From Nocardia acididurans (GTDB lineage: Bacteria > Actinomycetota > Actinomycetes > Mycobacteriales > Mycobacteriaceae): a stretch of 64,000 nt of DNA. Positions 17,206 to 26,156 of this stretch are shown in pieces. The notes beneath the pieces are model-generated. The model was not told the origin of the DNA, made no database searches, and saw only the letters and a program-made list of their open reading frames with translations. Location of the stretch: assembly GCF_016741815.1 (NCBI RefSeq), contig NZ_JAERRJ010000011.1, positions 186,001 through 250,000 of the forward strand, read 5' to 3'. How positions within the stretch are numbered: the first letter of the stretch is position 1; every line of letters starts with the position of its first letter. The translations under genes were made by a program, and so were the position numbers.

Positions 17206-18585
17206 TCAATCGACGCGCCGCCGCAGCCGCACGGGCAATCCGTCAGCGGGGACCGGCAGCGTGGTGAAGCGCCAGCGCGGACGGTACCCGTCGGGGACGC
17301 GCCAGTCCTGGGCCCGCAGCATGGCGTCGAGGATGACGAGGGTCTTCAGCATGCCGAAGTCCATACCGGCGCACTTGTGCGCGCCCGCGCCGAACGGCAG
17401 CCATGCCGAGCGCGGCCCGCTCCCGGCCGGATCCAGGAAGCGGTCCGGGTCGAAGCGGCCCGGGTCGGGCCAATGTTCGGCGATCATGTGGGTGGCCCAG
17501 CTGTTCACCACCACGAGCGTGCCCGCGGGAACGAAACGGTTCCCGATCGCGGTGTCGGCGACGGCGCGGCGCGCATAGTTGGGAGAGGGCGGGACGATGC
17601 GCATACTCTCGCGCACCACACGGTCGAGAACACGCAGCCCCGCGGCGGTGTGCGCGGTGAGGTCGGCCTCGCCGCGCGCCAGCGATTCCGCCCGCGCCCG
17701 CTCCTGCCACCCCGGATGCGCGCCGAGGAAGTAGGCGGCGGAGGTCGCGGCCGCGACCGAAGTATCGTGCGCGGCAATCAGAGTGAAGATCATGTGCTCG
17801 GCGATCTCGGTATCGCTGAACCGATCGCCGTCCGCGCTCTCGGCCCGGCACAGCACCGACAGGAAACCGGAACCGGGTTCGATCCGGGCGCGACGCGCGG
17901 CATCGGTGAAGTATTCGAGCAGGCGGTGGCGAGCGGAATGCGCTGCCGCCCACGGCGTTCCCGGAACCGGCAACCGCAGCGGCCAGCCTTCGGCACGGAT
18001 ACAGGTCTCGACATCGGCGACGACCCGACGGGCGCGGGCATCGTAGCCGCGGCCGAGCAGCGTGCGGGAGGTCATCGCGGCCGACAGCTCCCGCAGCCGC
18101 GGCAGCAGCGGCAGCGCCTGTGCGGCAGGCCATTCCGCGACGATCTCGCGGGCCTGCGCGACCATATCCGGCAGATATCCGTGCAGGGCCTCGGGCCGGT
18201 AGGCGGGTTGCAGCAGGCGGCGATGCCGCAGATGCTCGGCCCCGTCGCGCACCAGCGGCCCGCCGTCGAACCACGGCCCGATGATGTCGCGCCAGGCGCT
18301 CACGAACGCCTTGTCCTTGTTGACCAGCACTTCTCGCGCCGCACCCGGCCCGCTGACGCAGACCACGGGGATGCCGAACATGCGGGTCCAGCTCACCTCG
18401 CCGAAGCGGCGATGCAGTTCGGTGTGCACCTGCGGACCGCCACGCAGGAACTGAACACCCTTGCCCACGAACAGGATTCCCGGATCGCCGAGCACCGGAT
18501 CCAGCCCGCTGCCCGGCGGCGGCGCGGCCAGCGCGGTGGCGTTCGGATCGACCGCGGGGCGGGTCGCGACGGGCTGTGCAGGCAT
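17206..18585 (-). CDS. Cytochrome P450
   Basis: The 459-residue P450 has the haem-ligand motif FGAGAHKCAG, the ExxR pair as RESMRIVPPS, and the I-helix AAHDTSVAAATSAA, in which the usual acid-alcohol pair is Asp-Thr followed by Ser. The N-terminus is Pro/Ala-rich and shows no membrane anchor. The sequence style (NKDKAFVSAWRDIIGPWF, VVNSWATHMIAEHWPDPGRF) resembles CYP1xx sterol, fatty acid or terpene hydroxylases of mycolate actinobacteria; the substrate is unknown. ATG 18585 follows CGGAGATCCC. It is followed by the NTF2-like gene and preceded by trpF, all on the same strand. Confidence 0.92.
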   Translation of the reverse strand: MPAQPVATRPAVDPNATALAAPPPGSGLDPVLGDPGILFVGKGVQFLRGGPQVHTELHRRFGEVSWTRMFGIPVVCVSGPGAAREVLVNKDKAFVSAWRDIIGPWFDGGPLVRDGAEHLRHRRLLQPAYRPEALHGYLPDMVAQAREIVAEWPAAQALPLLPRLRELSAAMTSRTLLGRGYDARARRVVADVETCIRAEGWPLRLPVPGTPWAAAHSARHRLLEYFTDAARRARIEPGSGFLSVLCRAESADGDRFSDTEIAEHMIFTLIAAHDTSVAAATSAAYFLGAHPGWQERARAESLARGEADLTAHTAAGLRVLDRVVRESMRIVPPSPNYARRAVADTAIGNRFVPAGTLVVVNSWATHMIAEHWPDPGRFDPDRFLDPAGSGPRSAWLPFGAGAHKCAGMDFGMLKTLVILDAMLRAQDWRVPDGYRPRWRFTTLPVPADGLPVRLRRRVD

Positions 18586-18688
18586 GGGATCTCCGCCGGT
18601 GGATCGTGGCCGGGCGGCGGGAACGCGCCCGGTCTCACACGGGTATCGACCCCGCGCGCTTCGACGGTAACCCCTGTGCCGGAAAGGT

Positions 18689-19309
18689 TTACGTCCGAGT
18701 GAGCGGTTCCACACCGGCCTGACCGCGCGCCGCCGCCACGAACTCCCGCATGAGCCCGTGATCCTTCACGCCGCGACTGGATTCCACACCGCTGGACACA
18801 TCCACGCCCCAGGGCCGCACGGCCGCGATGGCTCCGGCCACGTTGCCGGGGGACAGGCCACCCGCCAGCAGCCACTGCCCGCTGGGCCGCGCACTGTCCA
18901 GGCCCGCGAGGTCCCAGCGCTCCCCGGACCCGGCGACGGGGGAGTCCAGCAGCAGCCACTCCTCGCCGTACGCGCCCGTGCGCACATCGGTCTCGGCGGT
19001 GAGCGCGGTGGCGCGCAGCAGGCGCAAGCCCGCCAGCTCCTCGAACGCGGCCTTCGGATACGCGCCGTGCAGTTGCAGCGCGTCCACCCCGGCGGCGCGC
19101 GCCAGTGCGCCCGCCTCGGCGGCCGGGATGCCGTGCACCACGCCCACCGACAGCACGGTGGGCGGCACGCCCGCCAGCAGTCGCCGCACCTCGGCGACCT
19201 CGATCTGCCGCGGGCTGGTGGTGAAGACGAACCCCACCGCGTCGGCTCCCGCCGCGACGGCGGTGGCCACATCCTCCTCGGTGCGCAGACCGCACAGCTT
19301 CACGAACAT
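18689..19309 (-). CDS. trpF: Phosphoribosylanthranilate isomerase
   Basis: The 206-residue TIM barrel converts N-(5-phosphoribosyl)anthranilate to the carboxyphenylaminodeoxyribulose phosphate in tryptophan synthesis. The general base Cys lies in VKLCGLRT (Cys6), the general acid Asp in LLLDSPVAG, and the phosphate-binding segments are LLAGGLSPGNV and GVDVSSGVESSRGVKD. No other trp genes are adjacent. Isolated trpF is usual in actinobacteria that otherwise rely on PriA, so this copy could be redundant or specialised. A 103-bp gap separates it from the P450. Confidence 0.9.
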   Translation of the reverse strand: MFVKLCGLRTEEDVATAVAAGADAVGFVFTTSPRQIEVAEVRRLLAGVPPTVLSVGVVHGIPAAEAGALARAAGVDALQLHGAYPKAAFEELAGLRLLRATALTAETDVRTGAYGEEWLLLDSPVAGSGERWDLAGLDSARPSGQWLLAGGLSPGNVAGAIAAVRPWGVDVSSGVESSRGVKDHGLMREFVAAARGQAGVEPLTRT

Positions 19310-19375
19310 AGCGAAACCCTACGCAACCTGGACTCGACCGTTGACATCGCTGTCCGCCCCGGGCTGAATTAATTG

Positions 19376-20947
19376 ATGTTGTCTGGTATACCGATCCGTC
19401 CGATCATCAAGCTGCAGAACGGGATCGGCGCCGCGAGCGGCCGGACCTGCTTCCTGCTGCGCGGCGCACTGGACGCCGGGGAGTGCGCCCGCATCATCGA
19501 CACCGCCACCCGGGCCGGATTCGGGCCGACCGGAGCGCACTACCCGCCGTCGTACCGCGACAACGACCGCCTGGTGCGCGACGACCGGGCGCTGGCGCAC
19601 CTGCTGTTCACCCGCATCGCGGATCTGCTGCCGCAGGAGATCGAGGCCGACGGCACGCGCTGGCGGCTGCGCGGGCTCAACGAGCGGTTCCGCTACTGCC
19701 GCTACCGTGACGGCCAGCGCTTCGGCATCCACCGCGACGGCGCGCACGCCCGCAGCGCCACCGTGGTCTCCCGGCTCACCTGCATGGTGTACCTCAACGA
19801 CGACACCGAATTCACCGGGGGCGCAACACGATTCCTGGTGAACGGCGATCGGCGCTCGGCCACGCTGGGTGAGGTGCGGCCCGAGCGCGGCACCATCGTG
19901 GTCTTCGACCACGCCCTGTGGCACACCGGGGAACCGGTCACCTCCGGCACCAAGTGGGTGATGCGCACCGATGTGCTCTACGAGCGGGAAGACGCCGCGG
20001 TGGAACCGGATTCGAGCCGGGTGCTGCGCGGCCACGACGGCTACGTCTGGAGCGTGGTCGCCCTGCCCGGCGGTGCGCTGGCCTCGGCCTCGCGCGATCG
20101 CACCATCCGGATCTGGGAACCGGCCGCGAACGGCTATGCGACGCGGCGGGTGCTGCGCGGCCACGACAGTTCGGTCACCGCACTGCTGGCCCTGGCCGAC
20201 GGCACCCTGGTGAGCGGTTCCCGCGACGGCGCGATTCACGCCTGGCGTGCCGACGCGCCCCGCGTCATCGGCCGCCACGACGGCGCGGTCCTGAGCCTGA
20301 ACGAGTTGCCGGACAACGGAATTCTCAGCGGCGGGGCCGACGGGCGGGTGCGCTGGTGGACCGGCCCGGGGAACTCCGGCGGCCCCGTCGGGTCGGGCGG
20401 CTCGGTCGGGTCGGGCGGCTCGGATGGTGTGGGCGGCCCCGTCGGGTCGGGCGGTTCGGGTGCGGGCCAGGGCGAAGCTCCGGGCGAGCTCCGCGACGAA
20501 TGGCAGGTGGGCAGCTGGGTGTGGGGTCTGGCCGCGGTGAACGGCCGCATCGTCGCCGCCTGTGAGGACGGCACCCTGCGCTGGCGCGACCGCACCGGCC
20601 ACACGGGCGCGGCCGCGACGCCGCACCCGCTGCGCGCCCTCACCCTCGACGCGAACGGCACCGTGTTCACCGGGGACGCCGGAGGCTGGTTACGGCAGTG
20701 GGAGACAACCACTTCCGGCCCGCGCGACCACATCGCCTGGCGCGCCCACACCGGCGCGGTCTGCGCCGTCGCCCCGCTGCCCGGCGGCCGCCTGGCCTCC
20801 GGCGGCGAGGACGGCGCGGTCCGCCTGTGGCGGGGCGTCGGCCGGCTGGGTGTGCACCGGCATGACGATTTCGTGCGCGGTCTGGCTACTTTGCCCGATG
20901 GCCGGGTGGCCAGCGCCTCCTACGATGGCACTGTCCGGGTCTGGTGA
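19376..20947 (+). CDS. 2-oxoglutarate/Fe(II) oxygenase fused to a WD40 beta-propeller
   Basis: The first about 205 residues form a prolyl-4-hydroxylase-like double-stranded beta-helix. The iron triad is visible as His119-x-Asp121 (FGIHRDGAH) and His183 (FDHALWHTGEP), with Arg197 (WVMRTDVLY) for 2-oxoglutarate. Residues about 215-523 are WD40 repeats (VLRGHDGYVWSVVALPGG, ASASRDRTIRIWEP, SGSRDGAIHAW, ASYDGTVRVW), giving roughly seven blades. A Gly/Ser/Val-rich insert (about 335-365) interrupts one blade. ATG 19376 lacks a clear ribosome-binding site. A protein-hydroxylating enzyme whose propeller recruits a substrate is the simplest inference. Confidence 0.85.
   Translation: MLSGIPIRPIIKLQNGIGAASGRTCFLLRGALDAGECARIIDTATRAGFGPTGAHYPPSYRDNDRLVRDDRALAHLLFTRIADLLPQEIEADGTRWRLRGLNERFRYCRYRDGQRFGIHRDGAHARSATVVSRLTCMVYLNDDTEFTGGATRFLVNGDRRSATLGEVRPERGTIVVFDHALWHTGEPVTSGTKWVMRTDVLYEREDAAVEPDSSRVLRGHDGYVWSVVALPGGALASASRDRTIRIWEPAANGYATRRVLRGHDSSVTALLALADGTLVSGSRDGAIHAWRADAPRVIGRHDGAVLSLNELPDNGILSGGADGRVRWWTGPGNSGGPVGSGGSVGSGGSDGVGGPVGSGGSGAGQGEAPGELRDEWQVGSWVWGLAAVNGRIVAACEDGTLRWRDRTGHTGAAATPHPLRALTLDANGTVFTGDAGGWLRQWETTTSGPRDHIAWRAHTGAVCAVAPLPGGRLASGGEDGAVRLWRGVGRLGVHRHDDFVRGLATLPDGRVASASYDGTVRVW
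20376..20468 (+). repeat. Gly/Ser-rich degenerate repeat inside the WD40 region
   Basis: Tandem short units of the type GGxVGSGGS, with DNA period about 15-18 bases rich in GTCGGGTCGGGCGG, encode the low-complexity linker of the oxygenase-WD40 protein. It is in frame and probably a flexible loop that expands by slippage. It has no independent function that I can see. Confidence 0.7.
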
Positions 20948-21091
20948 GCGGCGGATTAGTGCATATGCACAATCGCTGTCTCGGACAGTCGGCGGTCTGC
21001 CGATAGTGCACAGCGCACAAATGCGGTGAGCTGAACCCCAATGACCGAATCAGTGTGGAGCCGGTCACTGGGCAATGATGCTGGAGGACCA

Positions 21092-22420
21092 ATGCGCAAG
21101 TCCCGGATGCGCCCGTTCGTGCTGAGCATGGCGGCGTTCCTGGCGGTCGGCGGGGCCGGAGTGGCCGCGGCCGAACCCGGATACCCGTCCTTCCCGCCCG
21201 ATCAGAACCAACTGCCGCAGCTGCCCTCGGAGCCGCAGATCTACGACCTGCTGCCGATCCCGATGCCGTCCGAGGACCCCTGGTACGACGATCCCGACGA
21301 CATCGCCGCCTACGCGCCCGGCCAGATCGTGCGCTCGCGCGAGGTGCAGACCCGGCTGCTCGGCCTGCCGTTCCCGGTCTACACCAAGCAGCTGCTGTAC
21401 CGGTCCAACGATGTGCACGACAATCCGATCGTCACCGCCACCACCGTCATCGTCCCCGGCATTCCGTGGCAGGGCAGCGCGCGGCCCGTGGTGTCCTTCC
21501 AGGAGGCCATCGACTCCACCAGCTCGGCCTGCAATCCGTCCTACACGCTGCAGGTCGGCACCATGAAGGAGTCGGCGCTCGCCGTCTACTGGCTGATGCA
21601 GGGCTTCGCCATCAACGTCCCCGACTTCGACGGCAAGTTCAACACCTTCAACACCTATGCCGAGGGCAAGATGGTGCTGGACAGCCTGCGCGCCATGAAA
21701 AACGATGCGGGACTGGGGCTCACCGATTCCGGTATCGCGCTGTACGGCTACTCCGGCGGCGGCTCGGGTTCCATCCGCGCCGCCGAACTGCGCGCCACCT
21801 ACGCGCCCGACGTGCGCATCCTGGGCACCTCCATCGGCGGCACCCCCGGCGACCTGACCGCCATCGCGCGCTACGCCATCCAGGAACAGCCGGGTCTGGC
21901 CGGCACCTCCAACTTCACCATGTGGCTGGGCTGGGCGGCGCTGGCCCGCGAGTACCCGGACGCCTTCCGACCCGAGGAATTCCTGACCGAGGAAGGGCAG
22001 ACCCTGGTCAAGGATTTCGCGAACCGCTGCTACGCCACCATCGCCATGTCGGGCGTGTACCGCCCCATCAGCGAGTACTTCCAACCGGGCAAATCGCTGG
22101 AGAGCGCGCCCGAGGTGATGAAGGTGCTCGAGGACAACAGCCTCGGCCACTACATCCCCGACACCCCGATCCTGTGGTGGCACGGCATGTGGGACGAGCT
22201 GATCCCGCCCTCGACCGTGCTTCCGACCGTGAACAAGTACTGGAACAGCGGCGCGGACCTGCGCTTCTACACCGTGCCCGTGCCCGAGCACATCACCAAC
22301 GCGGTCACCGGCTGGATCCCGGCGGTCGCCTGGACCAGCGCCCTGCTGCGCGGCCTCGGCCCCGGCCCGACCTTCAACGCCGGCTACCAGCTGCTGCCGG
22401 AGGGTTTCCCGGGCCGCTGA
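21092..22420 (+). CDS. Secreted lipase (LIP family)
   Basis: Start at ATG 21092, after a CTGGAGGACC site, gives a signal peptide (VLSMAAFLAVGGAGVAAAEP). The 442-residue protein is a secretory lipase of the LIP type common in Nocardia and Rhodococcus. Features are EAIDSTSSACNPSYTLQ near the lid, the nucleophile elbow LYGYSGGGSGS, the Asp in WHGMWDELIPP and the His in PVPEHITNAV. It should hydrolyse acylglycerols or other esters outside the cell. It precedes the PucR-type regulator by 52 bp on the same strand. The 144-bp region upstream holds no other gene. Confidence 0.9.
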   Translation: MRKSRMRPFVLSMAAFLAVGGAGVAAAEPGYPSFPPDQNQLPQLPSEPQIYDLLPIPMPSEDPWYDDPDDIAAYAPGQIVRSREVQTRLLGLPFPVYTKQLLYRSNDVHDNPIVTATTVIVPGIPWQGSARPVVSFQEAIDSTSSACNPSYTLQVGTMKESALAVYWLMQGFAINVPDFDGKFNTFNTYAEGKMVLDSLRAMKNDAGLGLTDSGIALYGYSGGGSGSIRAAELRATYAPDVRILGTSIGGTPGDLTAIARYAIQEQPGLAGTSNFTMWLGWAALAREYPDAFRPEEFLTEEGQTLVKDFANRCYATIAMSGVYRPISEYFQPGKSLESAPEVMKVLEDNSLGHYIPDTPILWWHGMWDELIPPSTVLPTVNKYWNSGADLRFYTVPVPEHITNAVTGWIPAVAWTSALLRGLGPGPTFNAGYQLLPEGFPGR

Positions 22421-22472
22421 ACCCCGCATAGGGTGGGCTGACCACGCAGTACCACAACGAGGTGGAACTTCG

Positions 22473-23684
22473 ATGACGAACTACTCGCTGGCCGACAGCG
22501 CCAACACCGACGACGAACGCTGGCTGTGGCCGGTGGTGATCGAGCGGATCCGCGCCCGGGCCACCCAGCTGGCCGGGCAGTTCAATATCGAGGTTCCGCC
22601 CTACAACGTGCTGCCCCACTCCATGCTGGACGCGGACTTCATGCCGGCCGTGCAGCTGAACATCGAACTGTTCTTCCGGTGTCTCGCCGACGGCACCGAA
22701 CCCACCGAGGACGATCTGCGTCCGCTGGTCGATCGGGCGGTGCGGCTGGTGCGCGACGGCATGTCGATCGAGGAGATCCTCACCAACTATCGGCACGGGG
22801 TCGCGTTCTTCTGGTCCCAGCTGATTCCGATGCTCGACCGCCACGAGTACGCGCTGCTGCCCGAACTCGGGCTGCGCGTCACCAACCACACCGGACTGGT
22901 CATCTCCCACATCGCGAGCGCTCTGGTCGGCGATGCCCGGCAGCCGCGCTGGGATCTGCTGGTGCGCCAGAGCGAGATCGCGGCCGACCTGCTCGCCGGG
23001 CGGGATCCCGGCGGCTGGGCGCGCGACCCCGAGATCCCCATCGCGGACGCGTTCCTGGTCGCGGTCATCCGGCTGGGCGAGCCCAGTCCCGGCACCCTCA
23101 CCGGGCTGCGCACCCGCATCGGCGGGCTGGCCGGCACCCTGCTGCACCGGGATCCGGGCGGCTGGACGGCGCTGGTCCCCATGCGCCCGCAGGACGCCGC
23201 CGACCCGGTCCGGGCGCTGCTGTCGCGGCTGGCGTTGCGCGACAACCGCTCTCATCCGGAGTTCTGGATCGGCGTCGCCGCGGCGCCGACGCACGCCGGT
23301 GTTCCCGCGGCGCACGCCGAGGCCCGCATCGTGGCCGAGACGGCCCGCTGCCTGGTCCGGCCCGAAACCGTATGCCGCCGTCAGGACATGATGTTCGAGT
23401 ACGCCATCGCCTCCGGTGGCGCGGCCCTGCCCACCCTGGCCGCCGTCCTCGACCCGCTCGACGAGCAGCCGCTGCTGGTCGACACCCTGGACGCCTACAT
23501 CGACAACCAGTTCAACCACAACGCGGTGGCCCGGTCGCTGTTCATCCATCGGAACACGGTGACCTACCGGCTCTCCCGCATCACCGACCTGACCGGATTC
23601 GATCCGCAGGATCCCACCGGCATGTCCACCCTGCTGGCCGCCCGGGTGGCCCGCAGGCTGCGCGCCAAGGCTTTTCGCGCCTGA
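22473..23684 (+). CDS. PucR-family transcriptional regulator
   Basis: The 403-residue protein has an N-terminal helical region, a GGDEF-like middle region and the C-terminal PucR helix-turn-helix (FNHNAVARSLFIHRNTVTYR, LSRITDLTGFDPQDP). PucR-type regulators control catabolic and lipid genes. It follows the lipase gene by 52 bp and could control it. A TGGAACTTCG ribosome-binding region precedes ATG 22473. Confidence 0.88.
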   Translation: MTNYSLADSANTDDERWLWPVVIERIRARATQLAGQFNIEVPPYNVLPHSMLDADFMPAVQLNIELFFRCLADGTEPTEDDLRPLVDRAVRLVRDGMSIEEILTNYRHGVAFFWSQLIPMLDRHEYALLPELGLRVTNHTGLVISHIASALVGDARQPRWDLLVRQSEIAADLLAGRDPGGWARDPEIPIADAFLVAVIRLGEPSPGTLTGLRTRIGGLAGTLLHRDPGGWTALVPMRPQDAADPVRALLSRLALRDNRSHPEFWIGVAAAPTHAGVPAAHAEARIVAETARCLVRPETVCRRQDMMFEYAIASGGAALPTLAAVLDPLDEQPLLVDTLDAYIDNQFNHNAVARSLFIHRNTVTYRLSRITDLTGFDPQDPTGMSTLLAARVARRLRAKAFRA

Positions 23685-23732
23685 GGCAAGGCGGCATTTC
23701 GCGCCCGAACGGGCGAACTCCCGTGCGGCCCT

Positions 23733-24251
23733 TCAGCTCAGCCCCGCCAGCTTGTACAGCACCAGCGAACCCGCCACCGCCACATTGAGACTCGCGCCCG
23801 ATCCGACCATGGGTATCTCCACGGCGACATCCAGGCGTTCCAGGCCCTCCGGCGGAATGCCGTAGCCCTCGTTGCCCAGCACCATGATCGTGCGCCGCCG
23901 CGCCGCGGGCAGATCCGCGAGCCGAATGGATTCGTCGGTCAACTCCACGCCCAGCACCGCCGACCCACCGGCGCGCTGCCGGTCCAGCCAGGTGTCCACC
24001 CGGCCCTGCACCCAGTGCACGCACTGCCGGTGCCGCAGCGTATTGCCGATGGCCAGGGCCTCCGGCACCCAGGGCAGGCGGGGGACGGCCAGGCAGGCTC
24101 CGGTGGCATCGCAGGTGCGCAGCAGCGTCCCCAGATTCACGCCGTGCTTGGGCCACAGCGGGGCCGCGATCAGGTGATTCCAGCAACCGTGGGCTCGGGG
24201 GCGGCGCTGCCCGCGCAATTCGGTGCGGGTGCGCAGCCGCGCGGCCGTCAT
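23733..24251 (-). CDS. SpoU/TrmH family RNA 2'-O-methyltransferase
   Basis: The 172-residue protein has the three SPOUT knot motifs: motif 1 NLGTLLRTCDATGA, motif 2 MVLGNEGYGIPPEGL, and motif 3 IPMVGSGASLNVAVAGSLVL. It transfers a methyl group from SAM to a ribose of tRNA or rRNA. It lacks the extra N-terminal substrate domain of TrmH or RlmB, and so resembles short TrmL/SpoU-like enzymes. ATG 24251 is chosen because upstream in-frame extensions show no similarity. It is divergent from the GlxA-type regulator across 189 bp. Confidence 0.87.
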   Translation of the reverse strand: MTAARLRTRTELRGQRRPRAHGCWNHLIAAPLWPKHGVNLGTLLRTCDATGACLAVPRLPWVPEALAIGNTLRHRQCVHWVQGRVDTWLDRQRAGGSAVLGVELTDESIRLADLPAARRRTIMVLGNEGYGIPPEGLERLDVAVEIPMVGSGASLNVAVAGSLVLYKLAGLS

Positions 24252-24440
24252 GACGGGCGGGAAATGCCCTTCCCAAGGGGGAGAAAGTAATTCATGTGAA
24301 CGATGCTTGGCGGCGCATCGGGGCCATCGACGGGAAATGCTTCGCCGACAACTATACGCAGCCGTCGGGGGCGGCCCCATGGCCGAATCTGCAAGAGTCG
24401 TGTCGTTGACGACATGGCGCGCGCGACGCAGGCTGAGGGC

Positions 24441-25397
24441 ATGCGAGTGGTGCTGATGGTGGTGTACGACGGGTTCCAGATGCTGGATCTCGCCGGGCCC
24501 GCCGACGTGTTCACCACCGCCACCATGGTCGGGGCCGATCCCGGGTACCGGGTGGAGATCGCCGCGGCGACGGCCGGGCCGGTGCGGTCCGCGAGCGGGA
24601 TCGAGGTCCATGCGGCGCACACGCTCGGCGCGTGGACCGAACCGGTGGATCTGCTGCTGGTCGCGGGCGGGCTCACCGCCTGGGCGGCGAGCCGGGACGA
24701 CGCCGTGGTGACCGGGATCCGGGAGGCGGCCGGTCGTGCCGAGCGGATCGGTTCGGTGTGCTCGGGCAGTTTCCTGCTGGCCCGCGCCGGACTGCTGGAC
24801 GGCCGCCGCGCGACCACGCACTGGGCGGGCGGTGAGATCATGGCGCAGCAGTTCCCGCTGGTGCGCACCGAACCGGATCGCATCTACGTGCAGGACGGGC
24901 CGGTGTGGACCTCGGCCGGGGTGACCGCGGGCATCGATCTCGCGCTGGCCATCGTGGCCGCCGACCACGGCACCGAGCTGGCGCGGGAGGTGGCGCGCTG
25001 GCTGGTGGTGTACCTGCACCGGCCGGGCGGTCAGAGCCAGTTCAGCGCACCGCTGTCCGCCGGGCCGGTGCAGCGGGATTCGCTGCGGGCACTGCAGGTC
25101 TGGATGGAGGAGAACCTCACCGGCGACCTGTCGCTGCCCGCCCTCGCCGATCGCGCGGGCATGAGCACCCGGCACTTCTCCCGGGTGTTCACCCACGAAA
25201 CCGGCACCACGCCGGCGCGGTACGTCGAACAGGTGCGGATCGGCGCGGCCCGGCGGCTGCTGGAGAACACCGACGCGCCCATGGACCGGGTCGCCGCCGC
25301 GGTGGGACTGGGCAGTCCGGAGACCCTGTATCGAATCTTCCACCGCCACCTGGGCATTCCGCCGGGCGAGTACCGCGCCCGGTTCACCCGCTGTTGA
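24441..25397 (+). CDS. GlxA-family regulator (DJ-1/PfpI domain plus AraC HTH)
   Basis: The 318-residue protein joins an N-terminal DJ-1/PfpI-like sensor (VVLMVVYDGFQMLDLAGPADV, with the nucleophile-type region GSVCSGSFLLARAG) to a C-terminal AraC helix-turn-helix pair (LSLPALADRAGMSTRHFSRV, VAAAVGLGSPETLYRIFHR). The family controls amine, amino acid or aldehyde metabolism. ATG 24441 is preferred; ATG 24414 in frame is the alternative. The next gene, 25 bp downstream, encodes a stand-alone PfpI protein and is probably its target. Confidence 0.88.
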   Translation: MRVVLMVVYDGFQMLDLAGPADVFTTATMVGADPGYRVEIAAATAGPVRSASGIEVHAAHTLGAWTEPVDLLLVAGGLTAWAASRDDAVVTGIREAAGRAERIGSVCSGSFLLARAGLLDGRRATTHWAGGEIMAQQFPLVRTEPDRIYVQDGPVWTSAGVTAGIDLALAIVAADHGTELAREVARWLVVYLHRPGGQSQFSAPLSAGPVQRDSLRALQVWMEENLTGDLSLPALADRAGMSTRHFSRVFTHETGTTPARYVEQVRIGAARRLLENTDAPMDRVAAAVGLGSPETLYRIFHRHLGIPPGEYRARFTRC

Positions 25398-25422
25398 ACG
25401 CCGTTGAAAGAGAGAGTCCCCC

Positions 25423-26154
25423 ATGACTTTTCAGATCGCGATCGTGCTGTATCCCGGCATGACGGTACTGGACGCCATCGGGCCCTACGAGAGCCTGCGC
25501 ACCCTGCCCGACAGTGAACTGCGCTTCGTCTCCAACGAGGTCGGCCCGATCGTGTCGGACAGCGGTGTGCTGGCCCTCGGCGCGACGCACACCTTCGCCG
25601 AAACCCCGTCCCCGGACCTGGTTCTGGTGCCGGGATCGGAGGCCTCGACCACCGCCGCCATGGCCGACGGTGAGCTCATCGAGTGGCTGCGCGCGGTGCA
25701 TCCCGGCACCACCTGGACCACCTCGGTGTGCTCCGGTGCGCTGGTGCTGGCCGCCGCGGACATCCTGCGCGGGCATCCCGCCACCACACACTGGATGGCG
25801 CAACCCGCGCTCGCCGCCTTCGGCGCGGAATCGCGCCCGCACGATCGGATCGTGCGCAGCGGCAAAATCGTCACCGCCGCAGGAGTTTCCGCGGGCATCG
25901 ACCTCGGGCTGTGGCTGGTCGGCGAGATCGCGGGCACGGATCGGGCCCGCATGACACAGCTGCTCATCGAATACGATCCGCATCCGCCGTTCGACACCGG
26001 CCACCCCGACAAAGCCCCCGGCGAGCTGCTGCGGCGCGCTCGGGTGGAGATGACCAAGCGGGGCGCGACACCCCGCGTACCGCTCGAAGTCGCCACCGTC
26101 GCTTGGCGTCTCACCCTCAACCGCATTCGCGACCGGGCCGCCGCGAAGCGCTGA
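25423..26154 (+). CDS. DJ-1/PfpI family protein
   Basis: The 243-residue protein has the same alpha/beta core as the regulator before it (IAIVLYPGMTVLDAIGPYES) and the conserved Cys elbow TSVCSGALVLAAADIL. It resembles isonitrile hydratase-like members, but this is not proof of that reaction. A GAAAGAGAGAG site precedes ATG 25423. The gene is probably co-transcribed with the GlxA-type regulator. Confidence 0.83.
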   Translation: MTFQIAIVLYPGMTVLDAIGPYESLRTLPDSELRFVSNEVGPIVSDSGVLALGATHTFAETPSPDLVLVPGSEASTTAAMADGELIEWLRAVHPGTTWTTSVCSGALVLAAADILRGHPATTHWMAQPALAAFGAESRPHDRIVRSGKIVTAAGVSAGIDLGLWLVGEIAGTDRARMTQLLIEYDPHPPFDTGHPDKAPGELLRRARVEMTKRGATPRVPLEVATVAWRLTLNRIRDRAAAKR

Positions 26155-26156
26155 CG

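Noticed and set aside
20376..20468. Mobile or regulatory repeat inside the WD40 gene
   Set aside because: It is in frame and codes for a Gly/Ser loop; nothing suggests an independent element.
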